Positions 1-12,600 of a DNA stretch of 64,000 nt are shown in pieces (positions within the stretch are counted from its first letter, which is position 1; every line of letters starts with the position of its first letter). Source of the DNA: Candidula unifasciata (lineage: Eukaryota; Mollusca; Gastropoda; Stylommatophora; Geomitridae); the NCBI GenBank assembly GCA_905116865.2, contig CAJHNH020006612.1, positions 80,001-144,000 on the forward strand. The letters run 5' to 3'. The translations under genes were made by a program, and so were the position numbers. The notes beneath the pieces were generated by a model. The model saw nothing but the letters and a program-made list of their open reading frames with translations, was not told where the DNA came from and made no database searches.

Positions 1-118
1 TAAGTGACTCCTTGAGTGTGAAAGTTCATGAGGCGGGAGAACTGGCAAGAGACCGAGTTTCTTACAGGCAGACTGTGATGAGAGCGACGTTCTGCAAAGG
101 ACCTGCTACATGATGATG
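1..118 (+). pseudogene. LINE 3' end (reverse-transcriptase C-terminus)
   Basis: Frame 3 reads SVKVHEAGELARDRVSYRQ then TVMRATFCKGPAT and a stop, followed by an ATGATG tail. This is the typical last segment of a non-LTR retrotransposon ORF2. A close second copy is at 58570-58735. Confidence 0.7.
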
Positions 119-130
119 AATAACCGACCT

Positions 131-285
131 TGGTTCTCGTGTCGGACCAGCCTAATGGATACCAGGTAATGTCCTAGGAAGTAAAAGTGGTCGGCATGAT
201 GTTGATCACATCAGCCATCGAGGGTCGACTGGTCAATACAACTGGTCATACGTGCGAAAGGATCCGGTTCCTCTTTACTTATTAG
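131..285 (+). repeat. SINE-A body fragment
   Basis: Matches the body shared by the other SINE-A copies in order: gaccagcctaatggatacca, gtcctaggaagtaaa, ggtcggcatgatgttgatca. The tRNA-like head is absent. It follows directly on a LINE tail. Confidence 0.55.
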
Positions 286-429
286 AGGACTACGGACGAT
301 GGTAGAGCGGATGGCTTGTTTACATGCAGTCACTTAGCAGCTGGGTTGAAATCCGTTCCAAAATGATTTATTTCATAAACACGTTTCTTGCTGTACATGT
401 CCCACACAATGTCCAGGGATCTTCTTCTC

Positions 430-897
430 CTCCACCTTCATCAGCAATATCATAATGATCGTGACCATTGTCATCATCATAATCATCCTTGTCATCTTCT
501 TCTCCATCTTCATCAGCATTATCATAATCATCGTGACCATTGTCATCATCATAATCATCATTTTTATCTTCTTCTCCATCAACATCTACATAATCATCAT
601 GTTCATTGGCATTATCGTCATCATCATCATCTCATGGTCATTGCCATCATCATCATCATCATTATCTCATGGTCATTGTCATTATCATAATCATCGTTAT
701 CATTGTCATCATCATCATAATATTCTTCTTCTTCATCTCCTCTTTCTCCTTCTCCATCTTCTTCTTGTTCGTGTTCTTCTTCTTGTTTTTCTTGTTCTCC
801 TTGTTATTGTTCTTCTTCTTCTTCTTCTTGTTCTTATTTTTTTCCTTATCCTCCTCCTCCTTCTTCTTAAAACGACTGGTCAAGAGCAGACACTGTC

Positions 898-935
<38 letters not shown>
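430..935 (+). repeat. Degenerate ATC/TTC low-complexity tract ending in a 35-base C run
   Basis: Imperfect CATCAT/AATCAT units (about 440-720) pass into CTTCTT units (720-870) and then a run of about 35 C at 901-935. All the apparent reading frames here are compositional artefacts. Confidence 0.85.
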
Positions 936-1114
936 ACGTTATTTGATATTTCTCTGAAGTTGGTGTCGTGATTGATAATTCCTCTCTGGTAATTATCGCT
1001 TCTATCTTTCCTGCCTCTTTTGCCCATTATTTTCTCTCACGATGTCCCGCTGCCCGATGTTTTAGCAAATAAAGTATTTATTATTGAGACCCAAATAAAA
1101 ATCCGAGTACTTAC

Positions 1115-1226
1115 TGAGCCTACAGACGGCATCTTCCATGTTGATGATGCCTCGATAAGGATTGAGTATGAGCTTGTAGATTGCTGCAGAGACCACACCT
1201 CCAGCGATGGGACCCACCCAGTAGAT
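1115..1226 (-). CDS. AQP: Aquaporin exon 5 (residues 232-268), helix 6
   Basis: Starts IYWVGPIAGGVVSAAIYKL after acceptor GTCTGTCCACAG, joining in phase to the NHW end of exon 4. It contains helix 6 and the start of the cytoplasmic tail (NPYRGIINMEDAVCRL). A strong donor GTAAGT at 1114-1109 leaves phase 1, so a final exon should lie left of base 1. If the donor is ignored the frame continues 17 more codons to a stop near 1062. I favour splicing. Confidence 0.9.
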
Positions 1227-3594
1227 CTGTGGACAGACCAAACAAGTTGAGAACGGCGTTGATAGTGTTCTGTGGCACTCAGATTCAATAAAGTAGTGTG
1301 GTTTGTAAAGGATAACTAAGAAGAGACAGATGTAGATCAAAGTAGATGAGAATGATGTGGATGGTACTCTGTGGCACTCAAAGTCGTTACACGAGTTCCC
1401 TGTGCGCGTTCCGCGGTCCCACTGTGGGAAACACAAGAAGAGACCCACTGCCTCCCCAACAAGCATGTCGTAAGATACGACTAATGGTGGGTTTCCTTCA
1501 AAGTCGGAGTGCATCTGTCTGAGAGGCAAGAAACCAACAGTTTGCACACAAATAAGCACGATTTATAAAACGGATGCGCACGAAATACTAAGGTCCTGGA
1601 ACAAAGCCAAAGTCGAGAAATGGACGAACAACCAGGTGTTTCGCCGGGGTATATATCCGGTGAGTGCAAACAACATTACAGTAGTATAAACATGAAGAAC
1701 CTTTGGTACACCACCTGCAAGCAAGTTAAAGTAAACAATTTCAGATCATGCATTTTCCCCTGGAAACTCATGGATGTCAGTCATGGACTCTCACTCAGAT
1801 TATGAAAGAGAAAATCCGAGCCTTTGAACTGAAATGCTGTAGGAAAATCATAGAGTACCAAGGACCAAGAAGAAGAAAAACACGGACAGCCTACACTACC
1901 TGAACATCAAGGAAAACTGGCTCATAAACAGCATCCTGCCCTGAAAGTTGAGGTGATTTAGACAGGTCAAGCGCCATGTTCGTCTGGAGAGAACGGTGAT
2001 GGGGGGTGCAGTTTCCGGGAAACGAGTAGAGGCCGACCGACGTTTATGTGGATACAGGACATTGGAGATGCATTGACTATTAAAGCACACAGGGCTGAAG
2101 AATTGGCTACAGAAAGAGACTTTCATGCGTGCCGTGAAGAGAGCGACGTTCTGTAAAGGACCTGTTTATTGATTGATTGATTGGCACTAGTACAGTTTTG
2201 AACCATATCTAAGATGATACCTGTTGAAAAAAAGCTAAAAAACAAGAACAATCCCTTTTTGTTTGTGCTTTCCCCCCTAGAATTTGGGGAGGGTGGGAAG
2301 GGGGAGAGGGGGTATTTCTTTTACCTCTGCAGAATAGGGCCTGGAACATAAATAAATAATTCATTTACTAAATCCAGGCTATGACCAGAGCCGGATTAAC
2401 CATTAAGCACACCAAGAGCGTGCTTGGGGCTTTGTGAAGGAAAGGGGGTACCATAGAAATGTATCAAAAGCCTTGGAGCTAAGCGTTCATTTTCTCAGCA
2501 AAGTATATTTTAAAATTCCATTAGAACACTACAAAAAGGCAGGCCGGATGCCTTATCTCTATTAAGTATAGAAGCTGATGTGTTACAGGCAATTAGTTTG
2601 AGAATCCGATCAAGACTTTACAAGTTAAAAAAAAAAAAATATTAGAAAACTTTAAATGTAAATAAAGTAGAAGTATATGAAATAGACATTATTTTCTATT
2701 TTACTGTAATTTTTCTTTTTTTTCGATAAATAAAACTGTTGATTTGTTATTGTTTATATTGTGAATTACACACACACACATTTATATAGGTACCTGTGGT
2801 GTATTAACACATGGGCATGCTGGGCACTTTCCGGGTGGTGGGGGGCACTAGCATAGGGGCCCATGCTAATCTGCTTATGTTAAGTGACAATTTACATTGC
2901 TTTCCCGTGAATGGTTGTAGTAGGGGGCCCCAGCACATTGCTTTGCCCAGGGGCCCATAATACTGTTGAGACGGCTCTGGGTGGGGAGAAAGGGATGGGC
3001 AACATTTCAAGTGTCTAGAACATCAAAGAGTCTCAATGTGTCCCTGGCTATGACTCTGGCAAACAAACAGATATTGTGGAATGGCACAGGGCATTTCACC
3101 TCATTATGCCTTGACCTAATATTTTCAAAATCCTCAACAGAACAACAATAACTACTACGCTATCACAGCAACCTGTCTGACGTCGTCACTATTTAAACAA
3201 AAAAATCTGTACAACATCCCCATCAAACTTCAAACTCACCAACAGCAATTTATATCCCATTAGTGGTCAACAGAAAATCAATGCGCACTCGAAACAACAC
3301 GTCAGAGTAACAAACACTCAACATATCAACTCACCCAGTGATTATCCCAAGCGTTGGACACCACTGCCGACCCCAGGGATCGCGAAGGGTTCATACTGGC
3401 TCCTGTGTAGCAGATCTGTTTGGAGAAGATAATCAGACGTCAACTTTGGCGGTCTGTGGCGTTGCCGCCCTCAGCTGTGTTAGTATTCGCTATATATATT
3501 AATATGCATGGCTCTCATTTCGTTTGTTTTTACTAGCAATTTTACTTCGTCAGTACCTCACTTAATACAGAATAACGGCAGAAACATAAAAACA

Positions 3595-3665
<71 letters not shown>

Positions 3666-6600
3666 AAGAATACAGTACAACAGATAGGAAGAGCTGCATG
3701 AAATGACAAAGGATAAGTGAAATGTGGTCAATTTGATGAGGGTTTATGCTCCACTAACCACTAATGTTACAGACAGGTTCTAAGAATATCTTGGGTAAAG
3801 AAAAGAACAAATGCATCCATACTTCAAGAGCTGAATATTGAAGAGGGTTGGCTAGTAAAGACAATAAAACAAAGAAAATTGAAATATTTTGGTCACTTGA
3901 AAACGTCATGGAAGTCTAGAGAGAACAATAATGGAGGGGTATGCTGCCTGGGAAGAGAGGAAGAGGAAGGCCAAGGAGAAGATGGGTGCAGGATGTGGCA
4001 GATGATCTCCAGATGGGTGGACGCAGGACATCTTGCTCAGGATAGAAGGTTTTTCCGGAGGGTTGTTATGGCAGCGAGGTTCCGCGAGGGACATGCTACT
4101 GAATGAATGAACCAGAGAGGATGAGGATGATGAAGAGGAGGAGGGAGGGGGGGAGGAGGAATAAGAAAAAGAGTCAGAAGAAGAAGAAGAAGAAGAAGAA
4201 GAAGAAGAAGAAGAAGAAGAAGAAGAAGAAGAAGAAGAAGAAGAAGAAGAAGAAGAAGAAGAAGAAGAAGAAGAGAAGAAGAAGAAGAAGAGAAGAAGAA
4301 GAAGAAGAAGAAGAAGAAGAAGAAGAAGAAGAAGAAGAAGAAGAAGAAGAAGAAGAAGAGAAAGAAGGAGAAGGAGAAGAAGACGATGCAGCAGCAGCAG
4401 CAGCAGCAGCAGAAGAAGAAGAAGAAGAAGAAGAAGAAGAAGAAGAAGAAGAAGAAGAAGAAGAAGAAGAAGAAGAAGAAGAAGAAGAAGAAGAAGAAGA
4501 AGAAGAAGAAGAAAAAGAAGAAGAAGAAGAAGAAGAAAAGAGACTTGTACGTTCGTTTGTTCTTCATTTGCACCTTCCTTAGCTAGTTTATCATTTTTCA
4601 TTTCCATGAACTCCATGGTGGAATGGTTTTCATTCGTTACCTTACACAGGCTGCCTAGTTTGGAGAGTAGTGTTCGTATACCAAGTAATTTTCCAGACTG
4701 GAGTGCCTGAAATACCGCTCTCGCATCTGTCAGAAATACCACGGCTTTGAAATATGACGTATATTTAACAGATTCCCTGCTGCTAATTTGATGGCTTGAA
4801 CTTCTGCATCATAGTTGTGACAGTGCTTGCCTGTAGGTATTTTGGCTGTACACATGGTATTGTTTGGATGCTCTGTGTATACTCCTGCTCCTCCATTTCT
4901 GTTTGCATTTTATGCTGACCTATCCATGTAGACACGAACCCGAAAAACCCGTGGGTATTTATCATCAAGTAGGGCGAGGGTGGCTGTTTTACGTTGCACA
5001 CTGTTTTGTTCTTCCTTGTCGTTTAACTTATGTCTGGATGTGTATTGGCAACTTATAATCCTCTTTCCAAGGGGTCTGATCTGAAATAGCTTTTAAGGGG
5101 CTATCACTTGTAGGGAGATCATTGGTTTGCCTGCAGAGTCGTTGGGTCTGGTGGATGAAACTGCTTCTTTTTAGTCGCCTAATTGCTAGATTTTAACATC
5201 TTTTTTCATAGGGTGTTCAGGCATGCTAAGAAACTTGTCGGTGTGTATTAGTATCTTAGTGTCTCTTAGTTCTGTCAGTGTTACTTGAAGCATAGTCTTT
5301 ACAATCGAATCATGTCTCATCCCGTGCCCGAACCAACGTTTCATCACTGCCAAAAGAGGCTCCTAATGCACAGCTTCTACTTCTTTCTTCTTCTTCTTTC
5401 TTCTCTTCTTGTGCCGCCTCACTGATACCAGGTTGTATTTGTCTTGTGCTCCTCGTGTGGCTTGTTGATGGATATATTCATGTTTACAGGCTTTAGCTAC
5501 ACCATTTATCCATATCTTTGTTGGTCTTCCTCTCGCCTTCTTCCCTGTTCTACTGTAAAATGCTCATATGCAGTTTGGTCTGGATGTATTCTCACTAGAT
5601 GGCAGAACAATTTAATTCTGTTTTTGTCAATAGTCTTTTTCCAAATTTCTCTCTAATGCTGGTATTCGTAACATTGTCTCCTCTAGTGTTGTTAGGGACC
5701 TTGCGGAGACAGCACATTTCACATGTTGTTATTTTCTGTTCTAGTGCCTTGTTCATTTCCCATGTCTGGCATTGATAACATAACGAATGGAGCTGTTAAT
5801 CATTTATTGTTTTGCTGGAAGGGAGACGTTTGGGTGTCCTGCGAATTTGTTTAATTTATCCCATATATATTTATTAGTTTCATGTTCTAAATACATGAGA
5901 CTTGTCCCAGTTAGATATCCCAATACATCTGAGCCTTTCCCTGCTAACTGTCCCCACATCTATTTCACTTACCCCGGACAGATGTCCAAGTGTAACGGTC
6001 AAGCCAATCAGAAGTGCCGGACTGCCAAAGCTGGCCCTGTTGGGGTCAGTGGTTCCAAAGATGACCGTTACCAAACAGAAGGTCAGCATGAACTCTACCC
6101 CGAAACCTTGAACTTGGCTGATGTCTGTCCCCAAGTTGGTAACTGCCAGGTTGCCATGGAATTTGGCCGGCGTTAGTCTGGCAGAAAATGGTTTTACAAT
6201 GATATCAAAAACTATTTAAAAATGTGTGTAACAAAGATGTCTTAAACATGATATAAATACAGTTATAACACGGTCAACGACAATAGTTCGTTCAATAATT
6301 ACAACGTTAGCCCAAATATTCGTTAGCCGAAACGTGATTTTCCCGTAGGTCTGAGTTCACAGTGCGACCGTCTTATGTTAGCGAGCATATCCACTGAAAC
6401 ATTCGCTAGCCAAATCTACATTCGTTAGCAGAAGCCAGCAAAAAGATCACATACTGTTCGTAACAGTTGCAACCCGATAAATGCCCATCTCCTCCCCGCA
6501 TCCAGTTCCTATCCCATATCTCGTCCTTTCTTCATCTTCTTCTTCTTCTTCTTCTTCTTCTTCTTCTTCTTCTTCTTCTTCTTCTTCTTCTTCTTCTTCT

Positions 6601-9600
6601 TCTTCTTTTTCTTTTTCTTCTTTTTTTTCTTCTTTTGCTTTTTCTTTTTCTTCTTTTTCTTCTTTGTCTTCTTCTTTTTTTCTTTTTCTTCTTCTTCTTC
6701 TTCTTCTTCTTCTTCTTCTTCTTCTTCTTCTTCTTCTTCTTCTTCTTCTTCTTCTTCTTCTTCTTCTTCTTCTTCTTCTTCTTCTTCTTCTTCTTCTTCT
6801 TCTTCTTCTTCTTCTTCTTCTTCTTCTTCTTCTTCTTCTTCTTCTTCTTCTTCTTCTTCTTCTTCTTCTCCTTCTTCTTCTTCCTTTTCTTAGCTAAACC
6901 ACTGCTCAAAGTTCTGGTTGTTCGTCCACTCCTGTCTTTGGTCCTGATCCAGTATCTCAGTGTTTGATGGAAGTACCTTCCACAGAACCATCTTTTTTAA
7001 ATGCAGGCTGTTGGTACCTCGCCTTTCAGGCAGAAACATTCCGATTTTGAAGGAAACACACCAAATTAATCGCCTTTTAAGACATCCTTGTTTGGGTGGT
7101 AGTGGGCCTACTCCTTGTTCTCCACAATGGAGCCACGGAACCCACACACAGTAATGCCTCTCTCGGTCTCTCCTCATGTCTGGAACGTCTAATTAATTAA
7201 TCCCACCAGATGCACCTATTGAAAAAACACTTTTCAAAGCCTACCCTTTAAGAAGGAACCCGCCAACCACGGCGCCGAGCACCTGGGCACTAATGTAGAG
7301 CACTGCCCTGGCAACGGAGATGTTCATGACAACAGCCATTGCTATGGTAACTGCCGGGTTGATGTGTCCACCGCTCACGTGACCAACCATCTGAATCAGC
7401 GCCATGATGGCCAGACCAAACGCCAGGGAGATCTGGGGAGAGGAAGAAGACAATGAATAACTGGCAAGTAGTTATGCAAGACCGCAGGTTAGGGAAGGAG
7501 ATTTGGAGGCAGGAATCCGTCGATGATTACCTGGCAAATAGTTATGCAAGACCATAAGTTAGGAAGGGAGATTTGGAGACATGGATCCTTCAATGAATAA
7601 CTGGCAAATAGTTATACAAGACCATAATTTAGGGAAAGAGACTGGAAGACAGAAATCCATCAATGAATAACTGGGAAATAGTTATACAAGACCATAACTT
7701 AGAGAGGGGGATTTGAGGAGAGAAATAACGCAACTGTTAAATAGCAAATAGAAATACGAGACAATAATTTAGAGAGGGGGATTTGAGGAGAGAAATAAAG
7801 CAACTGTTAAATAGCAAATAGGAATACGAGACAATAATTTAGAGAGGGGGATTTGAGGAGAGAAATAAAGCAACTGTTAAATAGCAAATAGAAATACGAG
7901 ACGATAATTTAGAGAGGGGGATTTGAGGAGAGAAATAAAGCAACTGTTAAATAGCAAATAGAAATACGAGACAATAATTTAGAGAGGGAGATTTGAGGAG
8001 AGAAATAAAGCAACTGTTAAATAGCAAATAGAAATACGAGACAATAATTTAGAGAGGGGGATTTGAGGAGAGAAATAAAGCAACGATTAAATAGCAAATA
8101 GAAATACGAGACAATAATTTAGAGAGGGGGATTTGAGGAGAGAAATAAAGCAACTGTTAAATAGCAAATAGGAATACGAGACAATAATTTAGAGAGGGAG
8201 ATTTGGGGAGAGAAATAAAGCAACTGTTAAATAGCAAATAGGAATACGAGACAATAATTTAGAGAGGGAGATTTGAGGAGAGAAATAAAGAAACGGTTAA
8301 ATAGCAAATAGAAATACGAGACAATAACTTAGAGAGGGGGATTTGGGGAGAGAAATAAAGCAACTGTTAAATAGCAAATAGAAATACGAGACGATAATTT
8401 AGAGAGGGGGATTTGAGGAGAGAAATAAAGAAACGATTAAATAGCAAATAGAAATACGAGACAATAATTTAGAGAGGGAGATTTGAGGAGAGAAATAAAG
8501 AAACGGTTAAATAGCAAATAGAAATACGAGACGATAATTTAGAGAGGGGGATTTGGGGAGAGAAATAAAGCAACTGTTTAATAGCAAATAGAAATACGAG
8601 ACAATAATTTAGAGAGGGGGATTTGAGGAGAGAAATAAAGCAACTGTTAAATAGCAAATAGAAATACGAAACAATAATTTAGAGAGGGGGATTTGAGGAG
8701 AGAAATAAAGCAACTGTTAAATAGCAAATAGAAATACGAGACAATAATTTAGAGAGGGGGATTTGAGGAGAAAAATAAAGCAACTGTTAAATAGCAAATA
8801 GAAATACGAGACAATAATTTAGAGAGGGGGATTTGGGAAGAGAAATCAGGTGACGATTAAATGGTAAATATATATTTACAAGACCCAAGTTTCGATCACC
8901 AACCCGAACACTCAGTTAAATGTTTATCAGCGTTGTGCAAATCACAACTGGAACATCACTGAAGAAAACACCTAACATATAATATAACATATAACATAAA
9001 ATAAATCACAACATAACAAAACCCATGATTCGTTACGGCGGTGGAGGTGTAATGGTGGAAGCAGTAGCAGTGTGCACTGAACTATGTAAAATAATGAAGT
9101 AGTCTGACTCTGTGTTGCCACTTTTCTTTGACAAAAAAAATCCAGAACGGAGTCAACAAATATCTAAATACATCTAGATTTGCGTGGAAAACATCTAGAA
9201 AACACATCTAAATGGAAAGATTCACAAATTACATAACAATTGATATGACTTACCCTTTAGAATCGTGTCCTCATCTTTACTGAAGTCTGCCTTACAAGAT
9301 CCACAGGATAAACTTAGCTTGGATGATGAAGTTGAAGCTTCAGATCCAAAATGACTCTTGTATGCTTTAGCCGTTCTAATTTCTTTTAATACCCAATCAG
9401 GGAGCTGATAAGTGGAACACCCTTTTCCTACTCTTATCATTCCGAATTTTACTGTCAAGATAGCATTTAAAAGGTCTAATTTCATCCTGTTTCTTAGGTT
9501 AGATTTGATAAATTCATTCCAAAATGAAAAACATCTACAAAAATATCTACTATCTCAACGTCAAAAACGCCATCTAAATGCAAGGGGAAAAACATCTACA

Positions 9601-12600
9601 TCTGGATGTAAAATATCCAAAGTGGCAACACTAGTCTGACTTTGTGATTCTTTCAACATGTTTGAAAGAACGAGATCTGATTGTTTATTCTTGTTCGCCT
9701 TTGTGTTCACAGACTGTAAACTCCAGCCAAACCTTCTGGCTTTTTGTTCATCCCTGGACGTTAGTCTTGTTCAATAACCCAGGTTTCGCGTGCATACCCG
9801 TTTTACAGTTTTGACTTCTTTGTGTGCAGGTTGTTGGCTCCTTGCCGCTCCGACTTCAAACAAAGCCCCTAATTAGTCTTCAAAGACAGTGGTACGAGTT
9901 GTTAGGGAATCTCGTCTTACAGCAATCATTGTATTTTTGTGCCAGAACACTCTGGTGTAAGAGAAAAGGAACGAGCGGACTGGCTTGCTGGCAGGGATAC
10001 GGTATATAGGTTTTGTTTTGGAGGTTTTGAACTACGGATCAACATCATGACTTACTGGTAGGAACCCATAAGTGCTCCGTTCTTCTTCTAACTCAAGTCT
10101 GAGTATGAAGAAGCTCAGCACAATGCACAGGCTGTGTAGCACCGGCGGGGATCCTGAAATACATTGGGTAGTATTTTAACTCTAAATTTTGCCCGGGCAG
10201 CGTCGTTAGGTTACTCTTTTCGATTTCCAGCTGCCAAGGGATTTTTTTTGGTCGTGCGCAACAATACACACGGGCGTTCGAACTCACTACCCGGATACCA
10301 GAGGGGATTCTGGAAGTCCAAGTCCACGTCAAAAAATCTCAGCCATTACAGGGGATTGAACCTGGAACCTCTAGCACTCGAGGCGGACACCATGCCACGC
10401 AGCCCACTGGCCACGGTATAAAAATGAAAATTAATGGAGGGCTGACGTATTTAGTGCTGTCAAAGAGGCGGAACCAGTAGATGGATGATTCAGGAGAAGG
10501 CTGTGAATCGGCAACCTTGACAAGACTGCAAAAACTTCATGTAAAAAAGAAGTGTTGCCACACATGAGCACAGGTAGCCAAAGGAGAGTACTAAACCAAC
10601 AAAGACCTGGTTTTATCAGCCCGAACCCAAAAATAATAATAAATAATGAAGAAATTGAACATGTCACAAACGTTGAATCTCTAGGCCCCACATTAAACAG
10701 CAGTGGAGACGTTTAACAGAAAGCACCTGGTGGGTGTACATATCAATGCAAAGATTACACAGCATTTGAAGTCTCTGCTTCAGCACTAGCAAGGTAAGTT
10801 ACCATTCTGCAGCACTAGCAAGGTAAGTTACCATTCTGAAGCTTGCATCTGCCCTGTAACAACCTACCTATGTGAGTTGAGGACTATGTGAGTCCTTAGG
10901 TAAGAAAATATGGGCTTTTGAGAAGAAATCCTATAGAAAGATTCTAAGAAAATCGTGGAAAAACAAGACAAAAAATACTGACATCCTAAAAGTGATAAAA
11001 CAACAATATCACCCCCACCCGCTTTTCCGCTTGCCGTTCACGCTCCAGGAAATTATTTGTGGTTAGACCTGAAGACCCCCCCCCCCTCCTCCCCACTTCC
11101 CCTTCTATTCCAACACACCCCATTGTTTTCTCTGTGGCGGTACGCCTGCCAGAAAAGTAGACAAAAGAATGGGAAGAACGCGAACAAAAAGAAAACATAA
11201 CAAAAACAATTAAAAAGAAGAGCACAAAGAACAAGAACTAATAGATTAATAAAAAGTGTAAGAAGAACGATTACGGACTGGTTAATGCCAGCACATCCTT
11301 TCCTTTCTGCAGATGCAACCTTCCGACTCCAACATTTCAACACGCCTTTTGTTTAATCTTGATTTTTCTAAAGTCCGCCCCCAAAGTCGTAAAAAAGCAT
11401 GTCCTCTATCAACATCTATACGTCGAACCGACACACCGTATTGTAAATGTCCCCTCCTTGAATGGATGTTCTCCTTCTCGTTCTTTGGGTTGATTGAATC
11501 CACTCCTGGCATTTTGTTGCCTTCTTGCCAAGTATTTCCCATTTAGTGATTTCACTGGCGTAACAATGCTGTCATCGCAAACAATAGTCTTTGGCACATT
11601 AATGAGATATTCTGCTTGGTTGTAAATGCGTGTTTTTTTAAAGGGCGTGATAGTATGGTGGAATGTCTCGTTGCCCTTTCGGAAAGTTTTTGTCCAGGTA
11701 CATGCAAAAATTTCAAGCCTAAGTTAGCTGGGAATAAATGAGCACACCGAATTGGTTTTGATAGTTGTGTGACCTTTATCCCACTTCCTGGTGATTGTCT
11801 TAACAAAATGGTAGTCCATATCAGAATATTTTGGTGGGGCACTCTTGTTCTTCGCTTTCAATTCAGCATAGCGTTCTGGTTGTTCGTTTACTTCTAGACT
11901 TTGGCCGTGTTCCAGAACTTGACTTTCACGTGCACATCCGTTTTGCAGACCTGAGTTATTTGTATGCAGACTGTTGGCACCTCGCCTGTCAGGCACATGC
12001 ATTCCGATTTCCCAAAAGAACATTTACAGCGCGTGTAGAGCTGATGAAACTAGCTCGCACATTTGGCTACTTTCCAGGTCGCTAGTGGATATGCGTGGTA
12101 AAGAAATCCTGTGTACAAATAGACACGAGAAACGGAAGCCTTATCCGGACCACAGGACCAACTATAGAGGACCCAGACATGTTCAGAGCCACAACAACCA
12201 CACAGCCACAATATCTTCACAGCTAAAGACAACAAACCAGCACTCTTTGCATAAGAAACCATTTAAGCTATTACTATATGACTTTGAAACAAATTAAAAG
12301 AAATACTAAACTAAAAATGTGTAATTCTTATGTCAAATCAGTACTTTTGTATGGGGCGGAAACATGGAGAACAACTAAGGCAATTACTAATAAATTACAT
12401 ACATTCATTAACTGGTGCCTGCGCAGAATAGAAGGAATTAAATGGTATGATAGAATCACTAATGTAGAGCTTTGGGAGAGAACTAAACAGGCTCCAGTGG
12501 ACTAAGAGGTGAGGAAAAGATGCTGGCGTTGGATAGGAAACACAATGAGAAAACAGGAGAACAGCATAACTAGAATGTCCTTGCATTGGAACCCACAGAG

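Noticed and set aside
3335..3415. Aquaglyceroporin assignment because of the NPS box
   Set aside because: His201, A210, R216 and Y233-W234 and the short loop E fit water channels. Glycerol channels carry Gly and Asp at the diagnostic positions.
4037..4742. Poly-Leu, poly-Phe, poly-Glu and poly-Lys ORFs over the GAA/TTC tracts (also 6467-6967, 14614-15334, 26084-26434, 41207-41917)
   Set aside because: Trinucleotide repeat artefacts.
12025..12070. Hammerhead-ribozyme-like ctgatga followed by gaaac (also 13850)
   Set aside because: The spacing is too short for stem II and the conserved GAAA and cleavage triplet are not in place.
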